Shown here: positions 52,740 to 61,391 of the stretch, piece after piece
How the letters are laid out: the number at the start of each line of letters is the position of its first letter
How positions within the stretch are numbered: position 1 is the stretch's first letter
NCBI RefSeq assembly: GCF_040026395.1
Contig: NZ_CP157278.1
Span: 5,456,001-5,520,000 of the forward strand
Origin: Pedobacter lusitanus
GTDB taxonomy: Bacteria; Bacteroidota; Bacteroidia; Sphingobacteriales; Sphingobacteriaceae
Length of the DNA: 64,000 nt
Direction of reading: 5' to 3'
Program-made: the position numbers and the translations under genes
Notes under the pieces: model-generated
Database searches by the model: none
Told to the model about the DNA's origin: nothing
The model's input: the letters and a program-made list of their open reading frames with translations, nothing else

Positions 52740-55700
52740 ATGAAATTAAGATATTCTGGTTTACTTTTTTCTTCCTTGTTGATGGTGACAGGTGGTGTGT
52801 TGGCACAGGTTCCTCAGGATACGGTGTTGAATGCATATACCGGCCAAACTGAGATTACCGCTAAACGGCGGATTACACTTAAGTCTGGATTTCGTATTCC
52901 TGCGGGAAAAAAAGTAAGGATTTATACTGGTGCAAGTTTTGGGAAATGGGTTACTATTTCGAGTAAGCCAAGTACTGATCAGAATTATATACTGACCAGG
53001 ATATTTAAAAAGCCTGGTATAAAAGATGATGCTGCTGCGAGCTCGAATGCTTATAATACGGGTGAAGTTAACCAGAGTATACAATACTTTGATGGCTTGG
53101 GCCGTCCGCTACAAACGGTAACGGTACAGGGTAGTCCCAGTTTTGCTGATGTAGTGCAGCCTGTTGTTTATGATGCTTTTGGACGTGAGGCGGTAAAGTA
53201 TCAGCCTTATGCTATTGGGAGCAACGGGGGTGGGTATCGAGGTAGCGGGGTAACTGAACAAGGGGCTTTCTATACAACGCCTCCGGCGGGTATCGCAGCA
53301 ACAGCTAATGCTTATGGGGTAACTGTTTTTGAGTCTTCACCCTTGAACCGTGTTTTAGAACAGGGTGCACCTGGTGTTGCATGGCAACCAGTTGCTGGTA
53401 ATACTACCGGGCATACTCAGAAGATTGAGTATGGAACTAATGCTGCTGAGGTAAAACTTTGGGTGGTGAATACAACTGGTGCCTCGGCTAGCTCTAATTA
53501 TGCTGCAGGGACATTATATAAAACGACGACAAAAGATGAGAACTGGGTTGCTGCGGATTTAAAAGCAGGGACAGTAGATGAGTATAAAGATTTTGAAGGC
53601 AGAGTGGTTTTAAAACGTGTGTGGGAAAGTGACGCGCAAGGTCTTTCTACATATTATGTGTATGATGATCTGGGCAATTTGCGCTATGTATTGCCTCCGG
53701 GAGTTGGAAGTATCAGCACTTTTTCTGAGAGTGATGATGTCTATAAGCAGTTTATTTACGGGTATCATTATGATGGCAGGAAGAGACTGGTAGAAAAGAA
53801 AATTCCGGGCAAAGGTCAGGAATCTATGGTGTATAATACATTGGATCAGGTGATTTTGACCCGGGATGCGAATCAGGGAGCAGGTCAGTGGTTGTTTACC
53901 AAATATGATGCTTTTGGGCGGGTAGTGAGTTCGGGTATATATAGCGGAGAGAATGATAGAACTACTTTACAAGGAGTTGTCAATGCACAGACTGTACTTT
54001 GGGAGAAAAGAGTTGCTGGTGGTATAGGTTATGATAATCTTTCTTTTCCAGAGGTTTCTTCGATAAGTTCTTATCATGTGATCAATTATTATGATGATTA
54101 TAGTTTTCCGGAGAATACTTTTGGTGAGCCATCAGGAAGCCAGATGAAGGGTGACCGGGTTAAATCGTTATTAACCGGGACTAAAGTGACTACTTTGGGG
54201 ACGACAAATTCATTGCTTTCAGTTCATTATTATGATGATGAAGGTCGGGTGATTCAGAGCAAAAGTGAGAACCATCTGGGTGGAAAGGATATTATAGATA
54301 ATACCTACAATTTTGCGGGTGAGCTGACAGCGAGTACACGTAGTCATACCACTGGTAGTACGACCACAGAGATTGCCAATCGTTATTTCTATGACCATAT
54401 GGGGCGTAAGATTGCGACACTGGAAAAGATTAACAAGGATGCCGAAGTGGTGTTGAGTCAGCTGGATTATACTGAAACCGGACAGCTGCTGAAGAAACAG
54501 TTACATAGTACGGATAACGGATCGAACTATCTACAACATACAGATTATGCCTATAATGAAAGAGGCTGGTTGAACAAGGCTACAGGCAAAGAGTTCAATC
54601 TGCAGCTGAAATATACTGAGGGTGATGTGCCTCAATGGAATGGTAATATTTCTGGTCAGGTTTGGGGTAGAGGAGAAGGTAAATTTGATAATACGTTCAA
54701 ATACAGTTATGATAAACTAAACAGGTTGACTTCAGCGGTATCACCAGGTTTGGGAGAGAACATCATTTATGATGTGATGGGAAATATCAAGATGCTGAAC
54801 CGGGAAGGTCAAGTGATCAATAACTATAGTGGATATACCGGGAATCAGCTGACTAAAATAGAGGGGGCTACCAATAGCACTTATAGTTACGATAGCAATG
54901 GAAACTTAATCACGGATAGCGGGAAGGGGATAACGCTGACTTATAATTACCTGAATTTGCCGGAGAAAGTTACGGGTAATAAGACTTTGAGTTATACTTA
55001 TGATGCGACTGGGAACAAACTGAGAAAAACAAGTGGATCGGAGGTTACGGATTATATCGGCGGCATTCAGCACAAGACTGATGGAAGTATTGATTTCATT
55101 GCTACTGAGGAAGGATTAGCCAGGAATAACGGCGGAACTTACAGTTATGAATATAACCTGAGTGATCATTTGGGCAATGTGCGTTATAGTTTTAACAAGC
55201 ATCCGGTGACGGGTCTGTTACAACCAATACAGAGTGATGATTATTATGCGTTTGGACTAAGGAAAGTTGTAAGCGCGGGAACTAATAAATATCTTTATAA
55301 TAAGAAAGAGTTACAGGAGGAGTTGGAGGAGTACGATTACGGGGCAAGGTTCTATGATCCGGTGATAGGAAGGTGGAGTGTAATAGATCCTAAAGCACAA
55401 CTTCTTGAAATGGCTTCACCTTATGTATATGCATTGAACAGTCCTTCTTCCTTTATTGATAAAGATGGTGAACTTCCAATTTATATTGGAGGAAATACAA
55501 GTAATGATAGTGAACGCAATAGTAAAACATATTGGGATAGTCAATTATTGGCAACGATAGCTGGTTCTGGGATTCCTAACCCTGGCCATACCGCCATGTT
55601 CGTTGATGGCAATAGATATTTATATAGATTTGCTAGCAAAAAGGAGGTTAGGTACTCTGGATTAATCGAAGGACAGACTGCTGAAGGTCGAAGAGAAGCC

Positions 55701-56201
55701 GGCTATGAGGTGGGAAAGGGTGATTTTAAGAGAATTCTTTCTCAACTTGAAAGAGATCCTAAAACAGGGAAGATTGTTGAAAAAATACAAATATATACTC
55801 ACAGTAGGGGAGCTGCATTTGGTGCAGGATATACGGAAGCTTTATTGGAAATGATTAAACAAAATGCATCAGAATTTGCAGATGCAGTACATGAAATTGA
55901 TTATGTCTTAAATATGGCACCTCATCAGTCTGATGCAATAGATGCCCCGGCAGATGTCAAATCATATTCTATTGATCATGATTGGGATATGTTATCGGGC
56001 GATGACATGGGTAATAATATTGGCTTTAAGACAAATACAAAATCAGGTAGCGCAGGTTTGTCACATAAAAATATGACTTTTGTAAATGAAGTAAGAGCTT
56101 TTATCAGCTCCTTTCAGGGAAGTAATGGGGATAATAGTAAGTTAATAAGTAACTTTATTAAGCAAATGAGTGCATATGGTATTAATGTAACTGTAAATTA
56201 A
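52740..56201 (+). CDS. RHS-repeat protein with C-terminal predicted hydrolase toxin
   Basis: Polymorphic toxin of 1153 residues. A signal peptide (1-22, GGVLAQ) and a DUF6443-like N-terminal segment (IQYFDGLGRPLQTVTVQGSP) precede many YD repeats (YDAFGR, YDDLGNLRYVLP, YNTLDQVILTRDANQ). The RHS core ends with YDYGARFYDPVIGRWSVIDP at about 865-885. The variable tip follows from about 912. It has a lipase-like nucleophile elbow YTHSRGAAFG (Ser1022), DHDWD (Asp1079-1083) and SHKN (His1109), so an alpha/beta-hydrolase acting on lipid is my inference. The immunity gene starts 2 bp after the stop. Confidence 0.9.
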   Translation: MKLRYSGLLFSSLLMVTGGVLAQVPQDTVLNAYTGQTEITAKRRITLKSGFRIPAGKKVRIYTGASFGKWVTISSKPSTDQNYILTRIFKKPGIKDDAAASSNAYNTGEVNQSIQYFDGLGRPLQTVTVQGSPSFADVVQPVVYDAFGREAVKYQPYAIGSNGGGYRGSGVTEQGAFYTTPPAGIAATANAYGVTVFESSPLNRVLEQGAPGVAWQPVAGNTTGHTQKIEYGTNAAEVKLWVVNTTGASASSNYAAGTLYKTTTKDENWVAADLKAGTVDEYKDFEGRVVLKRVWESDAQGLSTYYVYDDLGNLRYVLPPGVGSISTFSESDDVYKQFIYGYHYDGRKRLVEKKIPGKGQESMVYNTLDQVILTRDANQGAGQWLFTKYDAFGRVVSSGIYSGENDRTTLQGVVNAQTVLWEKRVAGGIGYDNLSFPEVSSISSYHVINYYDDYSFPENTFGEPSGSQMKGDRVKSLLTGTKVTTLGTTNSLLSVHYYDDEGRVIQSKSENHLGGKDIIDNTYNFAGELTASTRSHTTGSTTTEIANRYFYDHMGRKIATLEKINKDAEVVLSQLDYTETGQLLKKQLHSTDNGSNYLQHTDYAYNERGWLNKATGKEFNLQLKYTEGDVPQWNGNISGQVWGRGEGKFDNTFKYSYDKLNRLTSAVSPGLGENIIYDVMGNIKMLNREGQVINNYSGYTGNQLTKIEGATNSTYSYDSNGNLITDSGKGITLTYNYLNLPEKVTGNKTLSYTYDATGNKLRKTSGSEVTDYIGGIQHKTDGSIDFIATEEGLARNNGGTYSYEYNLSDHLGNVRYSFNKHPVTGLLQPIQSDDYYAFGLRKVVSAGTNKYLYNKKELQEELEEYDYGARFYDPVIGRWSVIDPKAQLLEMASPYVYALNSPSSFIDKDGELPIYIGGNTSNDSERNSKTYWDSQLLATIAGSGIPNPGHTAMFVDGNRYLYRFASKKEVRYSGLIEGQTAEGRREAGYEVGKGDFKRILSQLERDPKTGKIVEKIQIYTHSRGAAFGAGYTEALLEMIKQNASEFADAVHEIDYVLNMAPHQSDAIDAPADVKSYSIDHDWDMLSGDDMGNNIGFKTNTKSGSAGLSHKNMTFVNEVRAFISSFQGSNGDNSKLISNFIKQMSAYGINVTVN

Positions 56202-56203
56202 TT

Positions 56204-56497
56204 ATGAAAAAAATATTTACATATATCTTGGTTTTAGTGTTAAATATTGGGTTGTATTTTTGCCTACAAATTATAGCATCATTTGTCGAATTTGGTTTAT
56301 TTGGTAGTGGAAAAAGTAGCGATAATGCAACAATTTTGGTTTCACTTTTTTTTGCACTATTACAGATATTGTTACTCTTGTTTTTATACAAAAAGAAGAT
56401 CTTTTTAAAAGATAAGCCAATATTAATTTTGAATATATTATTTATAATTTGTCTATTCCTATATTTTGTAGTTTATCTGTTTATAACTTGTTGCTAA
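56204..56497 (+). CDS. Predicted membrane immunity protein of the RHS toxin
   Basis: Protein of 97 residues with three hydrophobic helices (about 4-25, 42-62, 70-95). Its ATG is 2 bp after the RHS stop, the standard place of a cognate immunity gene, and a diverged paralogue holds the same place behind the second toxin-tip copy at 60990. Membrane location suits protection from a membrane-attacking toxin. Family unknown to me. Confidence 0.75.
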   Translation: MKKIFTYILVLVLNIGLYFCLQIIASFVEFGLFGSGKSSDNATILVSLFFALLQILLLLFLYKKKIFLKDKPILILNILFIICLFLYFVVYLFITCC

Positions 56498-56586
56498 TTA
56501 TCGATAAGAAAAACTATTAGTTTGATCGTTTAGGTAAATATCTAGCTCAGTGAAATAATATGATGTATTTGATGGAAGTTCTTGTT

Positions 56587-57143
56587 ATGATAAAATATTA
56601 TTCACGAATAATATTACAGTAGTTTTTTTTATCGTTAATTACGATTCTCTTTTTTAATTGTTGTCTACGTGGAGATAGTAAAATTGATTGTCACTCAGCT
56701 AATTTGGATAGTATTGTTCAAACGAAAGAGTATAAATTGATTATGCGTTCTGCATTAAATGATTTAAAAAATCTAGGAGATGTAAATCAAAGAAATCCTA
56801 TTATGGATAGTTCTTTTATTACTTCAAGTAAACTTGATATTTTAATAATGACAAGACCAAATGTCTTCTGTAAATTCTGGAGAAAACCGTTAAGGAATTA
56901 AATTTGGATCAGGTCCAGATTATTCAGGGAACATTAAAAAATAAAACGTGGTATTTTTCATAGAATAGATTACCTGATATTCCAGAGGCTATTATCACTG
57001 TAACTAAGAAGATGGAGAGTGGGAAAATAGTTAACAATTCCTTTGAAGTATTGTCCAAAGAAGGAAGAGATTTTGTATTGAATGGAAGAATGGTTGATAA
57101 AAAGAGATGTGATATTGATATGAAATACTGGTTTGGAAATTAG
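56587..57143 (+). pseudogene. Broken lipoprotein gene, probable lost immunity gene
   Basis: ATG 56587 opens MIKYYSRIILQ, then TAG at 56620 interrupts the signal peptide; the same frame continues FFLSLITILFFNCCLRG, a lipobox-like end, and VQTKEYKLIMRSALNDLKNL up to TAA near 56900. Sequence continues in another frame (KTVKELNLDQVQIIQG) with a further TAG, ending at 57143 (DIDMKYWFGN). At least three lesions, so a decayed gene. Its place in the RHS downstream region suggests a former immunity lipoprotein. Confidence 0.6.
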
Positions 57144-57292
57144 ACTGCAGAATGAGTTTCTTGGGTTTGGTAATAAGAAGATATAATATGCGACACTGAC
57201 TAAAGAAAAGTTATAGAGTCGTAACTCAGAATGACAACCTGTTAAAAAGCGAACAAAATAAAAAAAGTGCTGTTCCAGAGATGCTAATTAAT

Positions 57293-57898
57293 ATGAGATA
57301 TTTTATTTTATTCCTCTCTGTAGTCATGCTAGGTTCATGCTCAAATAGAGAGAGGTGTACATTAAACTTTAATCAATATTCGAACGATGATTTTTTGAGA
57401 TTGTGGAATGATGAAACCAACAGGGCTTTGCTTCAAAAAGGCGATGAGAAATCTATTCGTCTTCTTGATTTTGAAAAGAAAAATAATGCGTCTGTTTTCA
57501 GTAGAAAGAGTTTTTTTGAAATCTTCAAAGAGAAGGAAGACAACAATAACATTCAGTTCAGTGAACTTTCGATATTCGAGATTTTATATACGGGCGAAAA
57601 AAATCAAAGTATCAAGTATTTAATAAATTCTTGTGGCGAAGAGTCTATCATTGTGAAATATAGCCTGGGAATAAATGGTTGGATTGTTTCAGATAAATAT
57701 AAAATTAATATTGAAAAGGTCGAACACCTCTATAAAGTTCTAAAGGAAAAAGATAAAGAAGTATACTGGGGAGGTAATATTACTGAAGTTGCTTGTCTAA
57801 CCAGAATTAAAGGATCTAATCAGGTGAATGTTCAAGTAATTGAATCATTGAATAGATTGCAATTTGATGCTGTACTTGGATTGCGGGCAAAAGATTAA
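57293..57898 (+). CDS. Lipoprotein of the RHS cassette region (immunity candidate)
   Basis: Intact frame of 201 residues with a lipobox (SVVMLGSCSNRE, Cys17). Start ATG 57293 opens the signal peptide; the in-frame ATG 57281 adds four residues. The mature part is charged, with YSLGINGWIVSDKYKINIEK. I recognise no family. Size, lipoprotein nature and position between other toxin/immunity remnants make it an orphan immunity candidate; no toxin frame precedes it directly. Confidence 0.6.
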   Translation: MRYFILFLSVVMLGSCSNRERCTLNFNQYSNDDFLRLWNDETNRALLQKGDEKSIRLLDFEKKNNASVFSRKSFFEIFKEKEDNNNIQFSELSIFEILYTGEKNQSIKYLINSCGEESIIVKYSLGINGWIVSDKYKINIEKVEHLYKVLKEKDKEVYWGGNITEVACLTRIKGSNQVNVQVIESLNRLQFDAVLGLRAKD

Positions 57899-58028
57899 AA
57901 TAAGTTTTTAGGATCGGGTTGTATATACAGATTATAAAAATGAACCAGAAATGATACTGACAACACGTTGATGAGACTATAAGAGCTGAATGTGTATTCA
58001 AAGCTATAATCCCACAAGTAAATTTGAT

Positions 58029-58502
58029 ATGAATATCGTAAAAAAAATAGGTTTCGGATTGCTGCTCTTACTAGTCGGATTCGGCTTTTATAAACTAGCT
58101 AAACTTTATTCACCAGGAAGTTATCCTAATGCTGAAATATATGGTATTAGAGCAAGTGAAGGGAAAATAATTAATTCGATTAACAAATTTAAAGATGAAA
58201 ATCCAAAGTTTGTACCCCCAATTTCTTTTAATTTACAAGATGGTCGATTTAATGCTAACGATCATTGGTATGATGTCTATTTTTATTATCCGGAAAGTAA
58301 GGAAATTGTTCATGTTTGGACAAGACCAGATGGTTCGGGATCAACTACTATAGGTTTTGTAGGTGTTAATCAAGGTGATCGTTTGGGGAATTGGAAAGAT
58401 ATTAACAGAGATTTTAGCTCATCAGAAAATTCTATACAAAAAGACAGGTTTGAAAATTTAATTCTTAGTCCCATAAGGTACATTGTGGAAGCTAAACAAT
58501 AA
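58029..58502 (+). CDS. Membrane-anchored protein of the RHS cassette region (immunity candidate)
   Basis: Intact frame of 157 residues: N-terminal helix (IGFGLLLLLVGFGFYKLA) then a soluble domain with NDHWYDVYFYYPESKEIVHV and PDGSGSTTIGFVGVNQGDRL. Start ATG 58029 places the helix at the very N-terminus. Family unknown. The N-terminal anchor and location suggest an immunity function like its neighbours. The stop is followed at once by an orphan toxin-tail frame. Confidence 0.55.
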   Translation: MNIVKKIGFGLLLLLVGFGFYKLAKLYSPGSYPNAEIYGIRASEGKIINSINKFKDENPKFVPPISFNLQDGRFNANDHWYDVYFYYPESKEIVHVWTRPDGSGSTTIGFVGVNQGDRLGNWKDINRDFSSSENSIQKDRFENLILSPIRYIVEAKQ

Positions 58503-58730
58503 TTGTATGAAAAAAAACTCCGATTTATCTTCTGGTATTTGTTTCAAACTCCGCAAGACAAATCTTTTTTAACACTAATGCCTAATGTAAGATTTGATCG
58601 CATTGTTAAAAATAATCCAGGCGGTACATTATTTATCTTGCCGCAACCAAAACAGCAAAGAACAGGAACAGTCACTATATGGCCTTTATCACCTCCCGCC
58701 GTCTTACCTGGTAAAACCCCAAATCCATAA
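58503..58730 (+). pseudogene. Orphan RHS toxin C-terminal tail
   Basis: Open frame of about 75 codons without a proper start that ends 5 bp before the ATG of a membrane protein gene, the same layout as toxin tip plus immunity gene. From about 58578 it reads MPNVRFDRIVKNNPGGTLFI and then a Pro-rich end (PLSPPAVLPGKTPNP). No RHS core or secretion signal is attached. I regard it as the last part of a displaced toxin tip. Confidence 0.4.
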
Positions 58731-58735
58731 GCAAT

Positions 58736-59186
58736 ATGAAACTGCAAAAGATATCTATTATAGGCTTATTAACGCTTGTGTTGTTATTAAATATTATCAT
58801 TGGCCATATTTTACCACCAACGGGAATTTTGATCACTCCTCTTATAATATCAGTAATGATTGGACTAATCGTATTTACCGATAATGGTTTAAATGTTATT
58901 GAAAAATCAGTTCTTTCTTATTTGTATATAGGCTTATTTGTATATAGGACTAAATGATATTGGTATTAAACTTTTCTCGGGTGGCAGGCACGATATGGAA
59001 GGGGTTGGTTGGATACATACGATGCTTTTTATTGGATTAGTCCCTTGTTTTATTATGTTACTTATAGGTGTTTTTAGGGATAAGGATTCTTCTATTTGGC
59101 TTAAAGTTCTTAGCGTAATAATATTTGTATTATTGATTTATGCGCATCTTGAAATATTTGAAACGTTGGGTGTCGATGTAAGCTAG
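58736..59186 (+). pseudogene. Multi-helix membrane protein broken by a 16-bp tandem duplication
   Basis: ATG 58736 starts a membrane protein (ISIIGLLTLVLLLNIIIGHI). At 58917-58948 the 16-mer CTTATTTGTATATAGG occurs twice in tandem and the frame ends at TGA soon after (VYRTK). Removing one copy joins the frames: SVLSYLYIGLNDIGIKLFSG and on through IHTMLFIGLVPCFIMLL to the TAA at 59186, 145 codons including stop. So this gene was intact until a recent slipped duplication. It follows a toxin tail by 5 bp and is an immunity candidate. Confidence 0.7.
58917..58948. repeat. 16-bp exact tandem duplication
   Basis: Two abutting copies of CTTATTTGTATATAGG (58917-58932 and 58933-58948). Sixteen is not a multiple of three, so the copy number decides the reading frame of the surrounding membrane protein gene. 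Confidence 0.95.
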
Positions 59187-59302
59187 TGTCTCCTATTGTA
59201 AGTATTCATTGTACCACGTAGAACAAAACTAAAGCTTGATAATTAAGTGGTAGCATTCATCACACTGTCTCTAACTTATGTCGGGCTTTGTGTCGTTAAT
59301 GT

Positions 59303-59334
59303 AATAGGCTGCATATGTGTTCATGCAGCCTATT
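59303..59334. repeat. Cassette-border hairpin, copy A (in a 327-bp gap)
   Basis: AATAGGCTGCAT/ATGCAGCCTATT with an 8-nt loop. The same core (GGCTGCAT/ATGCAGCC, 8-nt loop) with a similar right flank (CAAGTTGT, then TTTGT) recurs at 60287-60352. It works as a terminator candidate after the preceding broken immunity gene. Confidence 0.7.
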
Positions 59335-59341
59335 ATTGTTT

Positions 59342-59530
59342 TTATACCTTCAAGTTGTATTTTTGTGTACCTAAAAACCTGCCTGCCTTCGCTTGGGCGA
59401 AGGAGAAATGAAACCTTCGCAACTTAGTTTCTGCTGTGGGGATACTTGTTTGCTTTATGAAGTTCGTTTTTTTCCGTTCAGCTTGAAAGAGGCGTTCATA
59501 AATTTCCATTACCTTGTCCAGCAGGTTATA
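59342..59530 (-). pseudogene. C-terminal remnant resembling an HTH regulator
   Basis: On the minus strand the frame DPYNLLDKVMEIYERLFQAE, followed by RKKTNFIKQTSI, resembles the closing helix common in Bacteroidota XRE-type regulators (a motif like IYERLLQAE). It stops at 59342. No HTH precedes it: the sequence upstream is the plus-strand toxin fragment. A 7-bp hairpin CCTTCGC/GCGAAGG with a TTGG loop (59386-59403) lies inside. Weak call; it may be chance. Confidence 0.3.
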
Positions 59531-59828
59531 TGGATCTGCAAGTATATTTGCCGATATTAAAGTTGTTGCAGGCGGTGGAGTAAATATTAGCAAATTTACA
59601 GGGGCAGGAAAAGATCCAGGTTGGAAGGGTGTGTCATTAGGAGTTAGTGTTGGAGTCGGAGCAGGTGGTAATTTGGGGGCGGTAAGCGCTACGTTATCCC
59701 GGACATGGCTATTAAATGATGTGAAGCCCACCACTCAAAGAAGTGTTCTTGATAAGGTATTTAACGCGCTAAATCCTGTGGATTCTGCTATAGCAACAGG
59801 AGCAACTGATAAAATAAAAAGGCTTTAA
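59514..59828 (+). pseudogene. Orphan RHS toxin C-terminal fragment, Gly/Val-rich
   Basis: About 104 codons without a proper start: KVVAGGGVNISKFTGAGKDP, WKGVSLGVSVGVGAGGNLGA, then VLDKVFNALNPVDSAIATGA. It ends with TAA directly followed by ATG of the next gene. Gly-rich runs of this kind occur before the ends of many Bacteroidota RHS tips. There is no RHS core upstream, so it is a displaced tip fragment. Confidence 0.45.
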
Positions 59829-60278
59829 ATGAATATAATGAGGTATTTACTGTATATTGTTTTGTTGATAGTTTTTTTTTACTCGATTTTTTATTATAAT
59901 CAAAAGTCAGGTAAAGAGACAGTAAAATTAAATGATTCTTTGAATAATAATGTATTATTTGAGGGAGTAGTCGTGAGAATAGAAAAATCAACTAACCATG
60001 CATTCGGTATAATTATGCTAAAGCATGTGAGATCTAGCGTTAATGAATTTAACAAACAGATTAAAGGAGGTATCTATCCTTATAGGATTACTGGGGATAC
60101 TGCAGAATTATATTGCACAGTTTCGGTTGATAGAAGATTAGGAGATTCAGTGAAAGTGGTTTCTAAAGATCTCACAATATACTATAATCCCCAAAAAAGC
60201 AAGGAAGAAGGTAGTCTTTATGTTATATCAGATCCGTATAATATAGATTATGTAAAAGAAAATACAGTGTTTAAGTAA
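59829..60278 (+). CDS. Membrane-anchored immunity candidate
   Basis: Intact frame of 149 residues that starts immediately after the stop of the toxin fragment (TAAATG). One N-terminal helix (about 5-20) is followed by a soluble beta-rich domain (GVVVRIEKSTNHAFGIIMLK, then YPYRITGDTAELYCTVSVD). No known family. The position directly behind a toxin tip argues for cognate immunity. Confidence 0.6.
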   Translation: MNIMRYLLYIVLLIVFFYSIFYYNQKSGKETVKLNDSLNNNVLFEGVVVRIEKSTNHAFGIIMLKHVRSSVNEFNKQIKGGIYPYRITGDTAELYCTVSVDRRLGDSVKVVSKDLTIYYNPQKSKEEGSLYVISDPYNIDYVKENTVFK

Positions 60279-60286
60279 GGTTACCT

Positions 60287-60352
60287 GTAGATCACAAAAC
60301 AACAACAGGCTGCATATCTGATTATGCAGCCTGTTGTTGTTTTGTGATCTAC
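60287..60352. repeat. Cassette-border hairpin, copy B (29-bp perfect stem)
   Basis: Perfect 29-bp inverted repeat (60287-60315 and 60324-60352) around an 8-nt loop, sharing its core with copy A at 59303. It separates the preceding immunity candidate from the second toxin-tip copy, 30 bp before the duplicated block begins. Strong enough to terminate transcription both ways. Confidence 0.85.
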
Positions 60353-60379
60353 AAGTTGTCTCTTTGTACTTACAGTCCA

Positions 60380-60987
60380 CCATGTTCGTTGATGGCAATA
60401 GATATTTATATAGATTTGCTAGCAAAAAGGAGGTTAGGTACTCTGGATTAATCGAAGGACAGACTGCTGAAGGTCGAAGAGAAGCCGGCTATGAGGTGGG
60501 AAAGGGTGATTTTAAGAGAATTCTTTCTCAACTTGAAAGAGATCCTAAAACAGGGAAGATTGTTGAAAAAATACAAATATATACTCACAGTAGGGGAGCT
60601 GCATTTGGTGCAGGATATACGGAAGCTTTATTGGAAATGATTAAACAAAATGCATCAGAATTTGCAGATGCAGTACATGAAATTGATTATGTCTTAAATA
60701 TGGCGCCTCATCAGTCTGATGCAATAGATGCCACGGCAGGTGTCAAATCATATTCTATTGATCATGATTGGGATATGTTATCGGGCGATGACATGGGTAA
60801 TAATATTGGCTTTAAGACAAATACTAAATCGGGTAAGGTAGGTGAGTCTCATAAAAATCAGACATTTGTTAATGAAGTTGGGGCTTTTATTAAATCCTTT
60901 CAGGAAAGTAATGGCGAAAATAGTAAGTTAATAGATGATTTCGCTAAACTAATGAGGTCATATGGTATTAATGTAACAGTAAATTAA
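60380..60987 (+). CDS. Orphan second copy of the RHS toxin tip
   Basis: From the ATG at 60382, 201 residues repeating the C-terminal part of the RHS protein, with no RHS core, signal or start of its own. The first 325 bp (60380-60704) are identical to 55594-55918; the rest has mounting differences (for example SGKVGESHKNQTF against SGSAGLSHKNMTF). The Ser elbow THSRG, the DHDWD motif and SHKN are all kept, so the fold should be active if attached. Without the core it cannot be delivered; I see it as a silent cassette. Confidence 0.7.
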
Positions 60988-60989
60988 TT

Positions 60990-61277
60990 ATGAAAAAAAT
61001 AATACTATATATTTTGACTTTCATGCTGAATGTGGCATTGTACTTTTTCCTGCAAATTATAGCATCATTCGTGCAATTTGGTCTACTTGGTAGTGGAGTG
61101 AGTAGTAATAATAAAACAATTTGGGTGTCACTTTCTTTTGCATTATTACAGATATCGCTATTATTTCTTTTGTATAAAAAGAAGATTCTTTTAAAAGATG
61201 GGGTAATATTGATCCTGAATGTATTGTGTGTAGTCTGTTTATCTTTATATTTCATAGTGGGTCTGTTCGGAACCTGA
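60990..61277 (+). CDS. Membrane immunity paralogue
   Basis: Protein of 95 residues with three helices, paralogous to 56204-56497: both share LQIIASFV, FALLQI and LLYKKKI/FLYKKKI segments but differ at many positions. It begins 2 bp past the orphan tip stop, the same spacing as in the main RHS locus. It would protect against the variant tip and may leave the host immune to kin carrying it. Confidence 0.7.
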   Translation: MKKIILYILTFMLNVALYFFLQIIASFVQFGLLGSGVSSNNKTIWVSLSFALLQISLLFLLYKKKILLKDGVILILNVLCVVCLSLYFIVGLFGT

Positions 61278-61336
61278 TCTTACGCTCATTTTTGCTTATA
61301 GTAATAGTATAAGTGAAGGAATCATTTTTCGCTATG

Positions 61337-61391
61337 ATAGTGTACACAAATCCTACGTCACACCATACCAAAATAAAAAAAAGTACACTAT
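61337..61391 (+). promoter_or_regulatory. Inverted repeat over a start codon
   Basis: ATAGTGTAC (61337-61345) and GTACACTAT (61383-61391) are perfect inverted arms 37 nt apart. The right arm covers the first bases of the ATG at 61390 and the A-rich segment between them, so a folded leader could hide the start of the next gene. The 61278-61389 space holds nothing else. Confidence 0.4.

Noticed and set aside
58544..58747. Minus-strand open frame over the orphan toxin tail
   Set aside because: The plus strand frame ends just before an immunity-like ATG, the expected arrangement, and the minus frame has no family features.
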